Notes: generated from the sequence alone by a model not told the origin. DNA of 64,000 nucleotides from Leptotrichia wadei (GCF_007990445.1 NZ_AP019841.1:806001-870000); one strand, 5' to 3'. Positions 1 through 8,531 are shown, counted from the first letter of the stretch. Made by a program: numbers and translations.

Positions 1-1119
1 GTTGACTTTAAGAGCAGTAAAAAGTTCAAGGCACAGGACGGGACAAAAGGCGCTGCGGCACGTTCTACTGGAAAATCTGGAGAAGATTTGATTATAAAGG
101 TTCCAGTTGGAACAATGGTTAGGGATTTTGAAACGAATAAACTTTTGCTTGATTTGGATATTCCAAATGAAAAAGTTATATTTTTAAAGGGAGGAGATGG
201 CGGACGTGGAAACATCCATTTTAAGTCATCTGTAAAAAAAGCTCCAAGAATAGCAGAAAGTGGACGTGAAGGTGCAGAATTAAAAATAAAATTAGAATTA
301 AAGCTGCTTGCTGATGTGGCACTTGTTGGCTATCCAAGCGTTGGAAAATCCAGCTTTATTAACAAAGTGTCAGCCGCCAGATCAAAAGTTGCAAGTTACC
401 ATTTTACAACATTAAAGCCCAAATTGGGAGTTGTCAGAATGGGAGATGAAGAAAGTTTTGTAGTAGCGGATGTGCCTGGGCTTATTGAAGGGGCTCACGA
501 AGGAGTGGGACTTGGAGATAGATTTTTAAAGCATATTGAAAGATGTAAGCTGATTATTCATATTGTGGATATTTCAGGGATTGATGGACGTGATCCTAAG
601 GAAGACTTTTTGAAAATAAATCACGAATTGAAGAATTATAGTGAAAAATTATCTAAAAAACGGCAAATTGTAGTGGCAAATAAAATTGATATGCTCTATG
701 AAGATGAAAAATACGATGAATTTGAAAAATTTGTGAAGGAAAATGGAGCAGAATTTGTTTATCCAGTTTCTGTAATTGCAAATGATGGATTAAAGCCAGT
801 TTTATCAAAGGCTTGGGAATTAATTCAGGAAATACCTAGGGAAGAATTGGAAGAAGTTCATTCGGTTGAGGAATTGATTCGAGAAAATAATAAAAAGGAA
901 GACTGGATTGTAAAAAAAGTTTCAGACAATGTATTTGAAGTTGATGGAAGAATTGTGGATGACGTATTGAGAAAATATGTATTTATTGGAGAAGAGGGAA
1001 TCATAGATTTCCTGCAAAAGATGAGAAGCCTTGGAATGGAAACAGAGCTTGAAAATGCTGGTGTTGAGCAAGGGGATGTGATAATTATTGCAGGTTATGA
1101 ATTTGAATATGTAATTTAG
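1..1119 (+). CDS. obg: Obg/CgtA family GTPase, 5' end missing
   Basis: Ribosome-associated GTPase that acts in late assembly of the 50S subunit. The open frame is already running at base 1 and reads VDFKSSKKFKAQDGTKG, the end of the glycine-rich Obg fold, so the true start lies before the window. It follows with DLIIKVPVGT, the G1 loop GYPSVGKSS, switch II DVPGLIEGAHEG, the G4 motif NKID, and a C-terminal OCT domain ending at YEFEYVI. About 372 residues are visible against a usual 430. miaA follows after about 80 bases, probably in the same transcript. Identification is secure; only the N-terminus is lost to the window edge. Confidence 0.97.
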   Translation, partial: VDFKSSKKFKAQDGTKGAAARSTGKSGEDLIIKVPVGTMVRDFETNKLLLDLDIPNEKVIFLKGGDGGRGNIHFKSSVKKAPRIAESGREGAELKIKLELKLLADVALVGYPSVGKSSFINKVSAARSKVASYHFTTLKPKLGVVRMGDEESFVVADVPGLIEGAHEGVGLGDRFLKHIERCKLIIHIVDISGIDGRDPKEDFLKINHELKNYSEKLSKKRQIVVANKIDMLYEDEKYDEFEKFVKENGAEFVYPVSVIANDGLKPVLSKAWELIQEIPREELEEVHSVEELIRENNKKEDWIVKKVSDNVFEVDGRIVDDVLRKYVFIGEEGIIDFLQKMRSLGMETELENAGVEQGDVIIIAGYEFEYVI

Positions 1120-1186
1120 CTTAAATTTTTATATAATTTATAAATTTGATATTGAAAAAGTTAAAAAAATGTGGTCTACTTATAGC

Positions 1187-1203
1187 AGGAGGTAAATAAA
1201 ATA
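1187..1203 (+). promoter_or_regulatory. Ribosome binding site of miaA with ATA start
   Basis: AGGAGG at 1187-1192, eight bases, then ATA at 1201-1203. The same geometry is found at infC (39719-39735) and, with GGAGG, at the efeO-like gene (43395-43410). No ATG, GTG or TTG in frame lies at a usable distance. Confidence 0.7.
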
Positions 1204-2109
1204 GCAAAAGGAATTGTGATCGCAGGCGCTACTGGAGTTGGGAAAACTGATTTATCAATAAGGCTTGCAAAAAAGATTGATGCAGAAATAATATCGGCGG
1301 ATGCATCTCAAATTTATAAAGAACTGGATATTGGAACTGCAAAAATAACCGATGAAGAAATGCAAGGCGTGAAGCACTATATGATTGATGTTGCAAGTCC
1401 TGGCGAAGATTATTCTGTGGGAGATTTTGAAAGAGATGTAAATAATATTTTGAATGAAAATTCTTGCAAAAATGGGAAAAATATTATTATTGCAGGTGGA
1501 ACAGGGCTTTATATAAGGTCAATTACAGATGGATTTGCAAAATTGCCTTCAAAGGATGAAAAAATTAGAAAAAAGCTGGAAAGTAAAAGTCTTGATGAAT
1601 TACAGGAAACTTTGAAAAAATTAGATGAAAAATCCTATGAAGAAATTGACTTATCTAATAAGTTGCGGCTGGTTCGTGCCATTGAAGTGTGCCTTTTAAC
1701 TGGTGGGAAATTTAGCGAGTTAAGGACTCAAAATATAAAAAATAATGATTACGACTTTTTGAAGATATTTTTGACACGGAATCGAGATGAGCTTTACGAT
1801 AGGATTAATAGGCGAGTTGAAATTATGATTGCAAAAGGACTTGTCGGAGAGGCAAAAAAAGTATATAATAAATATACAGAAGAGCTTCATAAAATATCTT
1901 CGATTGGGTACAAGGAACTGTTTATGCACTTTGATGGTAAAATTACATTGGATGAAGCAGTTGAGGAAATAAAAAAAGAAAGTAGAAGATATGCAAAAAG
2001 GCAGATGACCTGGTTCAGAAAGGAAAAAGACTATATTATTTGCAATTTGTCAGAAATGTCTGAAAACGAAGCTTTGGATGAGATTTTGAAAAGGTGGGAA
2101 AAGTTTTAG
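1201..2109 (+). CDS. miaA: tRNA dimethylallyltransferase, probable ATA start
   Basis: MiaA adds a dimethylallyl group to A37 of tRNAs that read codons starting with U. Visible motifs are the P-loop GATGVGKTDLS, the substrate motif SADASQIYKELDIGTAK, GGTGLYIRS, and the C-terminal RRYAKRQMTWFRK. The start is unusual. AGGAGG lies at 1187-1192 and an in-frame ATA at 1201, exactly 8 nt later, giving MAKGIVIAGATG, the normal MiaA N-terminus. The first standard start codon, GTG at 1216, would drop conserved residues and sits 23 nt from the Shine-Dalgarno. From ATA the protein has 302 residues. The function is certain; the start codon is inferred from spacing and conservation. Confidence 0.93.
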   Translation: MAKGIVIAGATGVGKTDLSIRLAKKIDAEIISADASQIYKELDIGTAKITDEEMQGVKHYMIDVASPGEDYSVGDFERDVNNILNENSCKNGKNIIIAGGTGLYIRSITDGFAKLPSKDEKIRKKLESKSLDELQETLKKLDEKSYEEIDLSNKLRLVRAIEVCLLTGGKFSELRTQNIKNNDYDFLKIFLTRNRDELYDRINRRVEIMIAKGLVGEAKKVYNKYTEELHKISSIGYKELFMHFDGKITLDEAVEEIKKESRRYAKRQMTWFRKEKDYIICNLSEMSENEALDEILKRWEKF

Positions 2110-2154
2110 AAAAAAAATAAATTAAAGAAAAAAATTTTGAAAGGAGAATGTGGG

Positions 2155-2628
2155 ATTATCCTGCATAAAAATATGAAAATACTAGAATATTTAGTGCCTG
2201 AAAGAGTAAATTTAGATTTGAAGGGAACAACGAAAGCGGAAACTATTAATGAAATGGCACAGCTGTTTGTAAAAAGCGGAATTATTGATTCAGAAGATCT
2301 TGAAGAATTTGTGAGAGAAATAAATGAAAGGGAAAAATTAACACCGACAGGAATGCAAGATGGAATCGCAATTCCTCATGCAAGAACGCCATTAGTAAAA
2401 TCTCTTTCTCTTGCAATGGGAATTTCTCATGAAGGTGTCGATTTTGAAAGCATGGATGGAGAACCTTCAAAGCTAATTTTTATGATTGCCGCTCCAGAAG
2501 GAACTAAAAAGGAGCATTTAGATTTATTGGCAGAAATTTCAAAATTGTCGTTTGAAGAAGAATTAGTGGAACAGCTTGAAGAAGTTAAGACAGTAGAAGG
2601 AATTTTTGAAAAATTAAAAAATATTTAA
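2155..2628 (+). CDS. PtsN-like PTS EIIA (fructose/nitrogen type)
   Basis: Single-domain EIIA of the mannitol/fructose class (PTS_EIIA_2). It carries the phosphorylatable histidine in GIAIPHARTP and the following SLSLAMGISHEGVDF. No EIIB or EIIC is attached or adjacent, so a regulatory role like that of PtsN is more likely than transport. The start is unclear. AAAGGAG at 2140-2146 sits 8 nt before an in-frame ATT at 2155, whereas the conventional ATG at 2173 (MKILEYLVPERV) has no Shine-Dalgarno within 20 bases. The ATG product alone would be a normal family member of 151 residues. I give the ATT start because of the ribosome binding site, with limited certainty about the first six residues. 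Confidence 0.85.
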   Translation: MILHKNMKILEYLVPERVNLDLKGTTKAETINEMAQLFVKSGIIDSEDLEEFVREINEREKLTPTGMQDGIAIPHARTPLVKSLSLAMGISHEGVDFESMDGEPSKLIFMIAAPEGTKKEHLDLLAEISKLSFEEELVEQLEEVKTVEGIFEKLKNI

Positions 2629-2718
2629 ATTTAGCAGGGTAAAAAATATTTTTTATACTGATTTTAAAGGCTTCTTTAGAGAAAAATCATAATTTTTGTG
2701 TTTTATTTGAAAAATTAA

Positions 2719-2747
2719 TTGTATTTTTTTATATAATTTGGTATAAT
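2719..2747 (+). promoter_or_regulatory. Promoter of the fadA-like operon leader
   Basis: TTGTAT at 2719-2724, a 17-base spacer and TATAAT at 2742-2747. A transcript from here would start near 2754 and carry about 230 bases of structured leader before the first operon gene. Confidence 0.6.
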
Positions 2748-2753
2748 AAAAAC

Positions 2754-2960
2754 AAGTGATGATTAAGCAAGTGATTTGATAGTAGTTCCATATTTGGTTT
2801 GTGAATTGAAAATTATTATCATAAATTATAGGATATATAATAATTTTTGAAATATGCAAACCTAAGGAACTACGGGGATAGGCTGGCAAGTTCGATTAAC
2901 TGAACAAAGACAGTTGTTATCCAGTGATTCTGTGACTTTGATGTTACAGAAGTTTTAGGC
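2754..2960 (+). ncRNA. Structured leader RNA or small RNA upstream of fadA-like gene
   Basis: The gap of over 350 bases after the PtsN-like gene is not empty. It contains a long nested hairpin: GTAGTTCC (2782-2789) with GGAACTAC (2866-2873), GGTTTG (2796-2801) with CAAACC (2857-2862), and AATTATTAT (2811-2819) with ATAATAATT (2837-2845). A second stem is AACTG (2898-2902) with CAGTT (2911-2915) inside GGATA/TATCC. A third is TTCTGTGAC (2928-2936) with GTTACAGAA (2943-2951), followed by only four Ts. I recognise no known riboswitch core. It may be a regulated 5' leader of the adhesin operon or an independent RNA. Confidence 0.5.
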
Positions 2961-2986
2961 AAATAAAAAATTAGGAGGAAAATCGA

Positions 2987-3373
2987 ATGAAAAAGACAAT
3001 ATTCTTTTTAGTTGGAATAATGATGGTTTCATCAATAGGTTTCTCTGCTGAAAAAAAGAGCTTAGAAAGCAACTTAAGTACAATTGAAAGCCAATTCAAT
3101 GAATTAATGAGAAAAGAAGATGCGCAAAAACAAAGCTATATTCAACAAAAGGCTCAATTGGAAGCTGAAGTGGAAGACTTGAAAGCAAAACAAACAAGCA
3201 GAGAAAAATTGGTAGAAAAATTAAGAGTAGATTCAGAAGTAAGATGGCATAGAGATAAATATAAAAAAATATTGAACAACTCTGAAACTGTCTACAAAAA
3301 CATAAATAAGAGCATAGCAGAAAAAGAGAAAAAAATTGCTGAATTGGATGCATTATTATCAGTAATGAATTAA
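2987..3373 (+). CDS. FadA-like coiled-coil adhesin
   Basis: Small exported helical protein of 128 residues. The signal peptide runs MKKTIFFLVGIMMVSSIGFSA and cleavage before EKKSL is likely. The mature part is almost entirely charged coiled coil, with the FadA-like segment VRWHRDKYKKIL at about residues 85-96. FadA proteins of fusobacteria are hairpin-shaped filament-forming adhesins of about 110-130 residues. This is the first gene of a run that continues with two more small exported proteins, a lipoprotein and an OmpA protein. A good ribosome binding site (TTAGGAGGAAA) precedes the ATG. Family membership is likely from length, fold pattern and context; binding activity is not shown by the sequence. 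Confidence 0.8.
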   Translation: MKKTIFFLVGIMMVSSIGFSAEKKSLESNLSTIESQFNELMRKEDAQKQSYIQQKAQLEAEVEDLKAKQTSREKLVEKLRVDSEVRWHRDKYKKILNNSETVYKNINKSIAEKEKKIAELDALLSVMN

Positions 3374-3395
3374 TGAAAGGAATGGTAATTAAGAG

Positions 3396-3779
3396 ATGAA
3401 AGCAAAAAAATTATTATTGTGCGGAATAGTAGCTGCATTATCGGTTCCAATGATGGCAGATTCTGCTCAAAGTGTCTTAAAACAAGCTAGAGAAGATTAC
3501 TATAAAAGTTTAAAAGCGCCAAAAGAACGTGAAATGACAACAGAAAAATTAGTAACGATAGATGAAGATGGCGTAGTAGAAGAAAAAGAAAGAGTTAAAC
3601 CAAAATCATCAATTGAAAAACTTGAATACAATGCGGCTAAAGCAGCGGCTAGAGTAGATTTTTACGAAAGAGTAGTAAGAAGTGTACAAAGAGAAGAAAA
3701 AGAGTTAGGAGAATTTGATAGCGTTCTTGGAAGAGATGGCGTTAAAAACGCTCCTAAAAAAACAAGAAGAGTTAAATAA
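3396..3779 (+). CDS. Small exported protein of the fadA-ompA operon
   Basis: A 127-residue protein with a clear signal peptide, MKAKKLLLCGIVAALSVPMMA, cut before DSAQS. The mature part is rich in Lys, Glu and Arg and is predicted helical, ending in a basic tail (KNAPKKTRRVK). It begins 22 bases after the FadA-like gene and is clearly co-transcribed. It could be a second, divergent FadA-type subunit or a periplasmic partner. I recognise no domain, and the role rests on context only. Confidence 0.75.
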   Translation: MKAKKLLLCGIVAALSVPMMADSAQSVLKQAREDYYKSLKAPKEREMTTEKLVTIDEDGVVEEKERVKPKSSIEKLEYNAAKAAARVDFYERVVRSVQREEKELGEFDSVLGRDGVKNAPKKTRRVK

Positions 3780-3837
3780 GCCAATTCAGTTATTTCAACA
3801 AAAATAATATTTAAATGATATTTAGAAAGGAAAATCA

Positions 3838-4332
3838 ATGAAAAAAATATTAGGATTAGCAGCGGTAATGGTTTTGGCAATGAGTCAATTATCATTCTCA
3901 GCTAAAAGTGATACTGATGCCGCAGTGCAAAGATTAGTTAAAGTGGCTAAACAAAGACAAGCTCAACAAGCTAAAGATGCAGCCAAAGGTGTAGTAACAG
4001 AAGAAGTTATAGTAGTTCCAGTTGAAGAAACTGTAACAACAACATCAGATACAGTTCAAGAAGCACGTGATAGAGCTGAAGCGGCTAGAGCGCAAGCACA
4101 AGAAAGAGCGGCAAAAGCAAGAGAAGCAGCTCAACACAGAAAAACAAAAACACCTGAAATAAGAGCTCAAAGAAGAAATATGTCTGAAAGTAAAATGATG
4201 GACGTGGAAATTCAAAGAATTAGAAAAAGAGTAGATCAAATTAACAGCAACATTGAAAAATTCCATAAAACAAATGAAATGTTAGATCAAATGGAACAAA
4301 GATTGGATGCTATCCAAGATAGAATAAACTAG
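3838..4332 (+). CDS. Exported Ala/Arg-rich coiled-coil protein
   Basis: A 164-residue protein with signal peptide MKKILGLAAVMVLAMSQLSFSA. Residues about 75-105 form a low-complexity Ala/Arg/Gln helix (DRAEAARAQAQERAAKAREA). The C-terminal third is a heptad-like coiled coil (IQRIRKRVDQINSNIEKFH). It is the third gene of the fadA-like operon, preceded by AGAAAGGAAAATCA. It probably spans or organises the periplasm next to the OmpA protein, but no family is recognised. Confidence 0.75.
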   Translation: MKKILGLAAVMVLAMSQLSFSAKSDTDAAVQRLVKVAKQRQAQQAKDAAKGVVTEEVIVVPVEETVTTTSDTVQEARDRAEAARAQAQERAAKAREAAQHRKTKTPEIRAQRRNMSESKMMDVEIQRIRKRVDQINSNIEKFHKTNEMLDQMEQRLDAIQDRIN

Positions 4333-4411
4333 AGAGTTATACTGTAATTACAGTAACTGATTAAAAAATTTCAAAAATAAATTTGGATGAAGTAGAAAGG
4401 AAATTAGAAAT

Positions 4412-4618
4412 ATGAAAAAGTTAGCATTAATATTAGTAGGATTAGGAGCTTTGTCTTGTACAAATGCAAAATTAGTAGATTATAACACAACTAGATTAAA
4501 TCATATTGAAGATTATTTAGATGAAAATAAACCAAATCCAGGTAGCCAAAAATATAGATCATTAGAAAGAGAGGCTGAAAAATGGGTAGACGAACAACAA
4601 CCACAACAACAACAATAA
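4412..4618 (+). CDS. Small lipoprotein upstream of ompA-like gene
   Basis: A 68-residue lipoprotein. MKKLALILVGLGALSC ends in a lipobox with the acylated cysteine at residue 16. The short mature part ends in a Gln-rich tail, DEQQPQQQQ. The last 37 bases overlap the next gene in another frame: the CAA repeats that encode the Gln tail also encode the Thr run of the OmpA protein. Such lipoproteins often sit with OmpA proteins in the cell envelope. Function unknown. Confidence 0.75.
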   Translation: MKKLALILVGLGALSCTNAKLVDYNTTRLNHIEDYLDENKPNPGSQKYRSLEREAEKWVDEQQPQQQQ

Positions 4619-5118
4619 TTGCACTAGGGTTGTTAGTTGCTTCACCACTAATGGCAAGAAGGCTGACAACTACTCAAATGAGAGAAAATACAATAAGAAT
4701 TAACGCTCTTGAGATAGAAGAGCCAGCTCCAGAACCAATTCCAGAACCGCAACCAGAACCAAAAACAGTAGAACCAAGTTGGGTATTCGATTCTGGAAGA
4801 TTGAACTTCGATTTCGATAAATCAGTAGTTAAACCTCAATACTTTGAATTATTGAGAAACGTTAAAGACTATGTTGAACAAAATGACTTCAAATTGACAA
4901 TTATAGGGCATACAGATTCTAAAGGTACTGATGCTTATAATATGGCTTTAGGTATGAGAAGGGCAATAGCAGTTAGAGATAAATTGTTAGAATTTGGATT
5001 AGATCCTTCAAGAATCTTAGGTGTAGAATCAAGAGGGGAATCTGAACCAATTGCTACAAATGATACTGAAGAAGGAAGATTTGAAAACAGAAGAATTGAG
5101 TTCAAACCTACAAAATAG
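4582..5118 (+). CDS. OmpA family outer-membrane/peptidoglycan-binding protein
   Basis: A 178-residue protein that ties the outer membrane to peptidoglycan. The N-terminus MGRRTTTTTTT followed by IIALGLLVASPLMA is an atypical but usable signal peptide. A Pro/Glu spacer (PAPEPIPEPQPEPK) follows, then a complete OmpA C-terminal domain from about residue 65: LNFDFDKSVVKPQ, IIGHTDSKGTDAYN, SRGESEPIATNDTEEGR and NRRIEF. No beta-barrel domain is present, so it resembles Pal or short OmpA-like proteins. The start overlaps the preceding lipoprotein gene by 37 bases and has its own AGAGAGG site. A terminator follows at 5152-5199. Confidence 0.92.
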   Translation: MGRRTTTTTTTIIALGLLVASPLMARRLTTTQMRENTIRINALEIEEPAPEPIPEPQPEPKTVEPSWVFDSGRLNFDFDKSVVKPQYFELLRNVKDYVEQNDFKLTIIGHTDSKGTDAYNMALGMRRAIAVRDKLLEFGLDPSRILGVESRGESEPIATNDTEEGRFENRRIEFKPTK

Positions 5119-5151
5119 CAATAATCACAAATTAAATAAAAATATTTTTGT

Positions 5152-5199
5152 AAATTGTCTAGTTATTTCATCAATTGAAAAAATTAGACAATTTTTTTT
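5152..5199 (+). terminator. Rho-independent terminator of the fadA-ompA operon
   Basis: AAATTGTCTA (5152-5161) pairs with TAGACAATTT (5185-5194), followed by a run of Ts. Confidence 0.85.
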
Positions 5200-5285
5200 A
5201 AAAAAATTTAAAATTATAATGAAATAAATTGAATTTTAGTGTATAATATCTACAAAGATTTTAGGAAAGAAGAGGTAAGGTGAAT

Positions 5286-7961
5286 ATGTGGTTTACTAAA
5301 TCATCAAAGGATGTTTTAAAAGAGCTGAATGTTTCGGAAAAGACGGGACTTTCAACTGAAGAAGTAAAAAAGCGGCTGGAAAAATATGGACCTAATAAAT
5401 TGAAAGGAAAGCCGAAAAAAAGTTTGCTGCAGTTATTTTTGGCACAGCTTCAGGATATGCTTATTTATGTGCTAATTGGTGCAGCTGTCATTAATATTAT
5501 TGCACACGGAAAAGATGGAATAGCAGATGCCTTGATAATTTTAGCGGTTGTTCTTATAAATGCAGTAGTTGGAGTTGTACAGGAATCTAAGGCGGAAAAG
5601 GCATTGGAAGCGTTGCAGCAGATGACGACACCTAAGAGCTTGGTTAGAAGAAATGGCGAAGTTATTGAAGTTAATTCGGAAGAACTGGTGCCAGGAGATA
5701 TTTTAGTAATTGATGCGGGAAGATATATTCCAGCGGATGTCAGACTTATTGAAAGTGCTAATTTGCAGATTGAAGAGTCGGCACTTACTGGAGAATCTGT
5801 TCCAAGTGAAAAGGATGCCAATTTTATTACAACTGATGCAAAAATACCAATTGGAGATAAGGAAAATATGGCATTTATGTCAACTATGGCAACTTACGGA
5901 AGAGGAGAAGGAGTTGTAGTTGAAACTGGAATGAATACTGAAATTGGAAAAATTGCACAGATTTTGGATGAAGATAACAATACACTTACTCCGCTTCAAG
6001 TGAAACTGGAAGAACTTGGAAAAATTTTGGGATATGGAGCTTTAGCAATTTGTGGAATTATTTTTGTCATAGGGTTGATTCAAGGAAGAGAAGCGGTTGA
6101 TATGTTTATGACTGCAATAAGTTTGGCTGTGGCGGCAATTCCTGAGGGACTTGTTGCGATTGTTGCGATTGTACTTTCACTTGGGGTAAAGACTATGTCA
6201 AGAAAAAATGCGATTGTGAGAAAATTACCAGCGGTTGAAACATTGGGAGCGGTAAATATTGTTTGTTCTGATAAAACTGGGACGCTTACTCAAAATAAGA
6301 TGACTGTTGTAAAAACTTATACTTTGGATAATTTGAGAGATATTTCCAGTCAAGATGGACAAAAGGCAAATGTTGATGAAACTGAGTTAATTCGTTCGTT
6401 TGTGCTTTGCTCGGATGCATCTGTTGAAAACGGACAGGATATTGGAGATCCGACAGAAGTTGCTTTAATTGTCTTGGGAAATAAATTTGATTTGGAAAAA
6501 AATGCATTGAATGCTAAATATAAAAGAGTTTCTGAAAATCCATTTGATTCGGACAGAAAACTTATGTCGACACTTAATGAAGAAGGTGGGAAATATAGAG
6601 TTCACACAAAAGGTGCGATTGACAACATTCTTATAAGAGCAAATAAAATTCTTGTAAATGGAGAAATTTTACCATTGACTGAAGAAGCGAAAAATAAAAT
6701 ATTGAAAGTTGCTGAAGAAATGTCTGATGATGCATTAAGAGTGCTTGGAGTGGCATTTAAAGATGTTGACAGTCAAATTTCGCCTGAAGAGATGGAAAAG
6801 GATCTGGTTGTAGTTGGAATTGTTGGAATGATTGATCCGCCTAGAACTGAAGTGAAAGATTCGATTGTGGAAGCTAAAAATGCTGGAATTACTCCGATTA
6901 TGATAACTGGAGATCATAAGAATACGGCAGTTGCGATTGCAAAAGAGCTTGGAATTGCGACAGATATTAGCCAAAGTTTGACAGGTGCTGAAATTGATGA
7001 GATTTCAGATGATAAATTTGCTAAGGAAGTGAATAAATATAGAGTGTTTGCAAGAGTTTCGCCTGAGCATAAAGTTAAGATTGTAAAAGCGTTTAAAGAG
7101 CAGGGAAATATTGTGTCAATGACTGGAGATGGAGTAAACGATGCGCCGTCGCTTAAATTTGCCGATATAGGAGTTGCTATGGGAATTACTGGTACAGATG
7201 TTTCTAAAGGTGCTAGTGATATGATTTTGACTGATGACAATTTTACTACGATAATTCATGCGATTGAAGAAGGAAGAAATATTTTTAATAACATCAAGAA
7301 GACAATTATATTCTTGCTTTCTTGTAACTTAGGAGAAGTTTTGTGTGTATTTATCGCAACATTATTTGGATGGTCAATACCGTTAGTCGCAACTCAGCTT
7401 TTATGGGTAAACCTAATAACTGATACATTACCAGCAATTTCGCTTGGAATGGATCCTGGAGATAAGGAAGTTATGACTAGAAAACCTAGAAATCCGAAGG
7501 AGAGTTTCTTTTCTGAAGGTGCGGGAATGAGATCAATTGTTGGTGGAGTGCTGATTGGAGTGCTTACACTTGTGGCATTTTACCTAGGAATTATTCATGG
7601 CGGGACTGTGCCTATTTCAGCCGTAAAAGACAGTAATCCTGCAACACGTGAAATTTTAACTTATGGAAGAACAATGGCGTTTATCGTTCTTACATTCTCG
7701 CAATTGTTTTATTCATTGTCAATGAGAAATAGTAAAAAGACTATTTTTGAAATTGGATTTTTTGGAAATAAATTCTTAATTGGTTCGATTATTATTGGAA
7801 TAGTTTTGCAAATTGGCTTGACTTCAATTCCAAGTATTGCACAAATGTTTAAAGTGACTGCGATAGATCCGAGTCATTGGGGAATGGTAATTGGATTGTC
7901 ACTTGTTCCGTTTGTTGTGAATGAAATTATAAAAGTGATTTCAAGAAGAAAAAATGATTAA
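5286..7961 (+). CDS. Calcium-type P-type ATPase (PMR1/SERCA-like)
   Basis: Type II P-type ATPase that pumps Ca2+, or possibly another divalent cation, across the inner membrane. At 891 residues it has the full architecture: an N-terminal cation-ATPase domain, the actuator motif TGESVPSEK near residue 168, the phosphorylation motif DKTGTLTQNKM near 327, TGDGVNDAPS near 612, and six C-terminal membrane helices. PEGL in the fourth helix (AAIPEGLVAIVAI) is typical of Ca2+ pumps rather than heavy-metal pumps, which have CPC or similar. ATG at 5286 is the best start, about 10 nt after AAGAGG. It stands alone between two terminated units. Confidence 0.93.
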   Translation: MWFTKSSKDVLKELNVSEKTGLSTEEVKKRLEKYGPNKLKGKPKKSLLQLFLAQLQDMLIYVLIGAAVINIIAHGKDGIADALIILAVVLINAVVGVVQESKAEKALEALQQMTTPKSLVRRNGEVIEVNSEELVPGDILVIDAGRYIPADVRLIESANLQIEESALTGESVPSEKDANFITTDAKIPIGDKENMAFMSTMATYGRGEGVVVETGMNTEIGKIAQILDEDNNTLTPLQVKLEELGKILGYGALAICGIIFVIGLIQGREAVDMFMTAISLAVAAIPEGLVAIVAIVLSLGVKTMSRKNAIVRKLPAVETLGAVNIVCSDKTGTLTQNKMTVVKTYTLDNLRDISSQDGQKANVDETELIRSFVLCSDASVENGQDIGDPTEVALIVLGNKFDLEKNALNAKYKRVSENPFDSDRKLMSTLNEEGGKYRVHTKGAIDNILIRANKILVNGEILPLTEEAKNKILKVAEEMSDDALRVLGVAFKDVDSQISPEEMEKDLVVVGIVGMIDPPRTEVKDSIVEAKNAGITPIMITGDHKNTAVAIAKELGIATDISQSLTGAEIDEISDDKFAKEVNKYRVFARVSPEHKVKIVKAFKEQGNIVSMTGDGVNDAPSLKFADIGVAMGITGTDVSKGASDMILTDDNFTTIIHAIEEGRNIFNNIKKTIIFLLSCNLGEVLCVFIATLFGWSIPLVATQLLWVNLITDTLPAISLGMDPGDKEVMTRKPRNPKESFFSEGAGMRSIVGGVLIGVLTLVAFYLGIIHGGTVPISAVKDSNPATREILTYGRTMAFIVLTFSQLFYSLSMRNSKKTIFEIGFFGNKFLIGSIIIGIVLQIGLTSIPSIAQMFKVTAIDPSHWGMVIGLSLVPFVVNEIIKVISRRKND

Positions 7962-8000
7962 AAAAACATAATAAGATATTTTTTTTGTTTTAAGAAATCC

Positions 8001-8028
8001 TTGACAAATACTGAAAATGTGGTAACAT
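8001..8028 (+). promoter_or_regulatory. Promoter of the HU gene
   Basis: TTGACA at 8001-8006, a 16-base spacer and TAACAT at 8023-8028, about 36 bases before the HU start codon. Confidence 0.6.
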
Positions 8029-8063
8029 ATAATAAACAATGAAAAAAGTTTGGAGGAGATAAA

Positions 8064-8345
8064 ATGTCAAAAAAAGAATTTGTAGATGCTTATGCAAAAG
8101 CAACAGGAGAAACTAAAAAAAGAGCTGAAGAATTAGTAAATGCTTTTTTAGAAACAACAGAAGAATCTTTAGTGAAGGGTGAAAGTATCCAATTCGTAGG
8201 TTGGGGAACTTTTGAAGTAAAAGAAAGAGCGGCTAGAGAAGGAAGAAACCCATCAACTGGTGCTCCAATTAAAATTGAAGCTAAAAAAGTAGTTAAATTT
8301 AAAGTTGGAAAAAAATTAGCTGACAAAGTTGCAGAAGCTAAATAA
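8064..8345 (+). CDS. hup: HU family nucleoid protein
   Basis: Histone-like DNA-bending protein of 93 residues, the normal HU length. The dimerising helices (KEFVDAYAKATGETKKRAEE) precede the DNA-binding arm GRNPSTGAPIKI with the intercalating proline, and the protein ends in the usual FKVGKKLADKV. It is a single-gene unit with its own promoter at 8001-8028 and terminator at 8363-8399. The ribosome binding site TTGGAGGAGAT is strong, as expected for an abundant protein. Confidence 0.96.
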   Translation: MSKKEFVDAYAKATGETKKRAEELVNAFLETTEESLVKGESIQFVGWGTFEVKERAAREGRNPSTGAPIKIEAKKVVKFKVGKKLADKVAEAK

Positions 8346-8362
8346 TAGAACTTTTACAAAGG

Positions 8363-8399
8363 CTATCCTGAAGATTTTTCATTTTCAGGGTAGTTTTTT
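8363..8399 (+). terminator. Rho-independent terminator of the HU gene
   Basis: CTATCCTGAA (8363-8372) pairs with TTCAGGGTAG (8384-8393, one G-T pair), followed by six Ts. Confidence 0.85.
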
Positions 8400-8531
8400 A
8401 TTATTTATATTTTTGTAATGAAATTTGCTTCTGACACTATTTATCGTTTAAACATCGAAATAGTTACGAATTTCTTTGCAAGGAATCTAGCAAATAATAT
8501 AAATAAATTTGTAAAAAGAGGAATTTTAATT

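Noticed and set aside
1216-1218. GTG as start of miaA
   Set aside because: Too far (23 nt) from the Shine-Dalgarno and would remove the conserved residues before the P-loop.
2754-2960. Known riboswitch (FMN, TPP, SAM, c-di-GMP, cobalamin, M-box) in the fadA leader
   Set aside because: None of the conserved cores of these classes was found in the segment.
8418-8531. Longer N-terminus of DinB
   Set aside because: Upstream in-frame codons show no family similarity; ATG at 8532 gives the normal DinB start.
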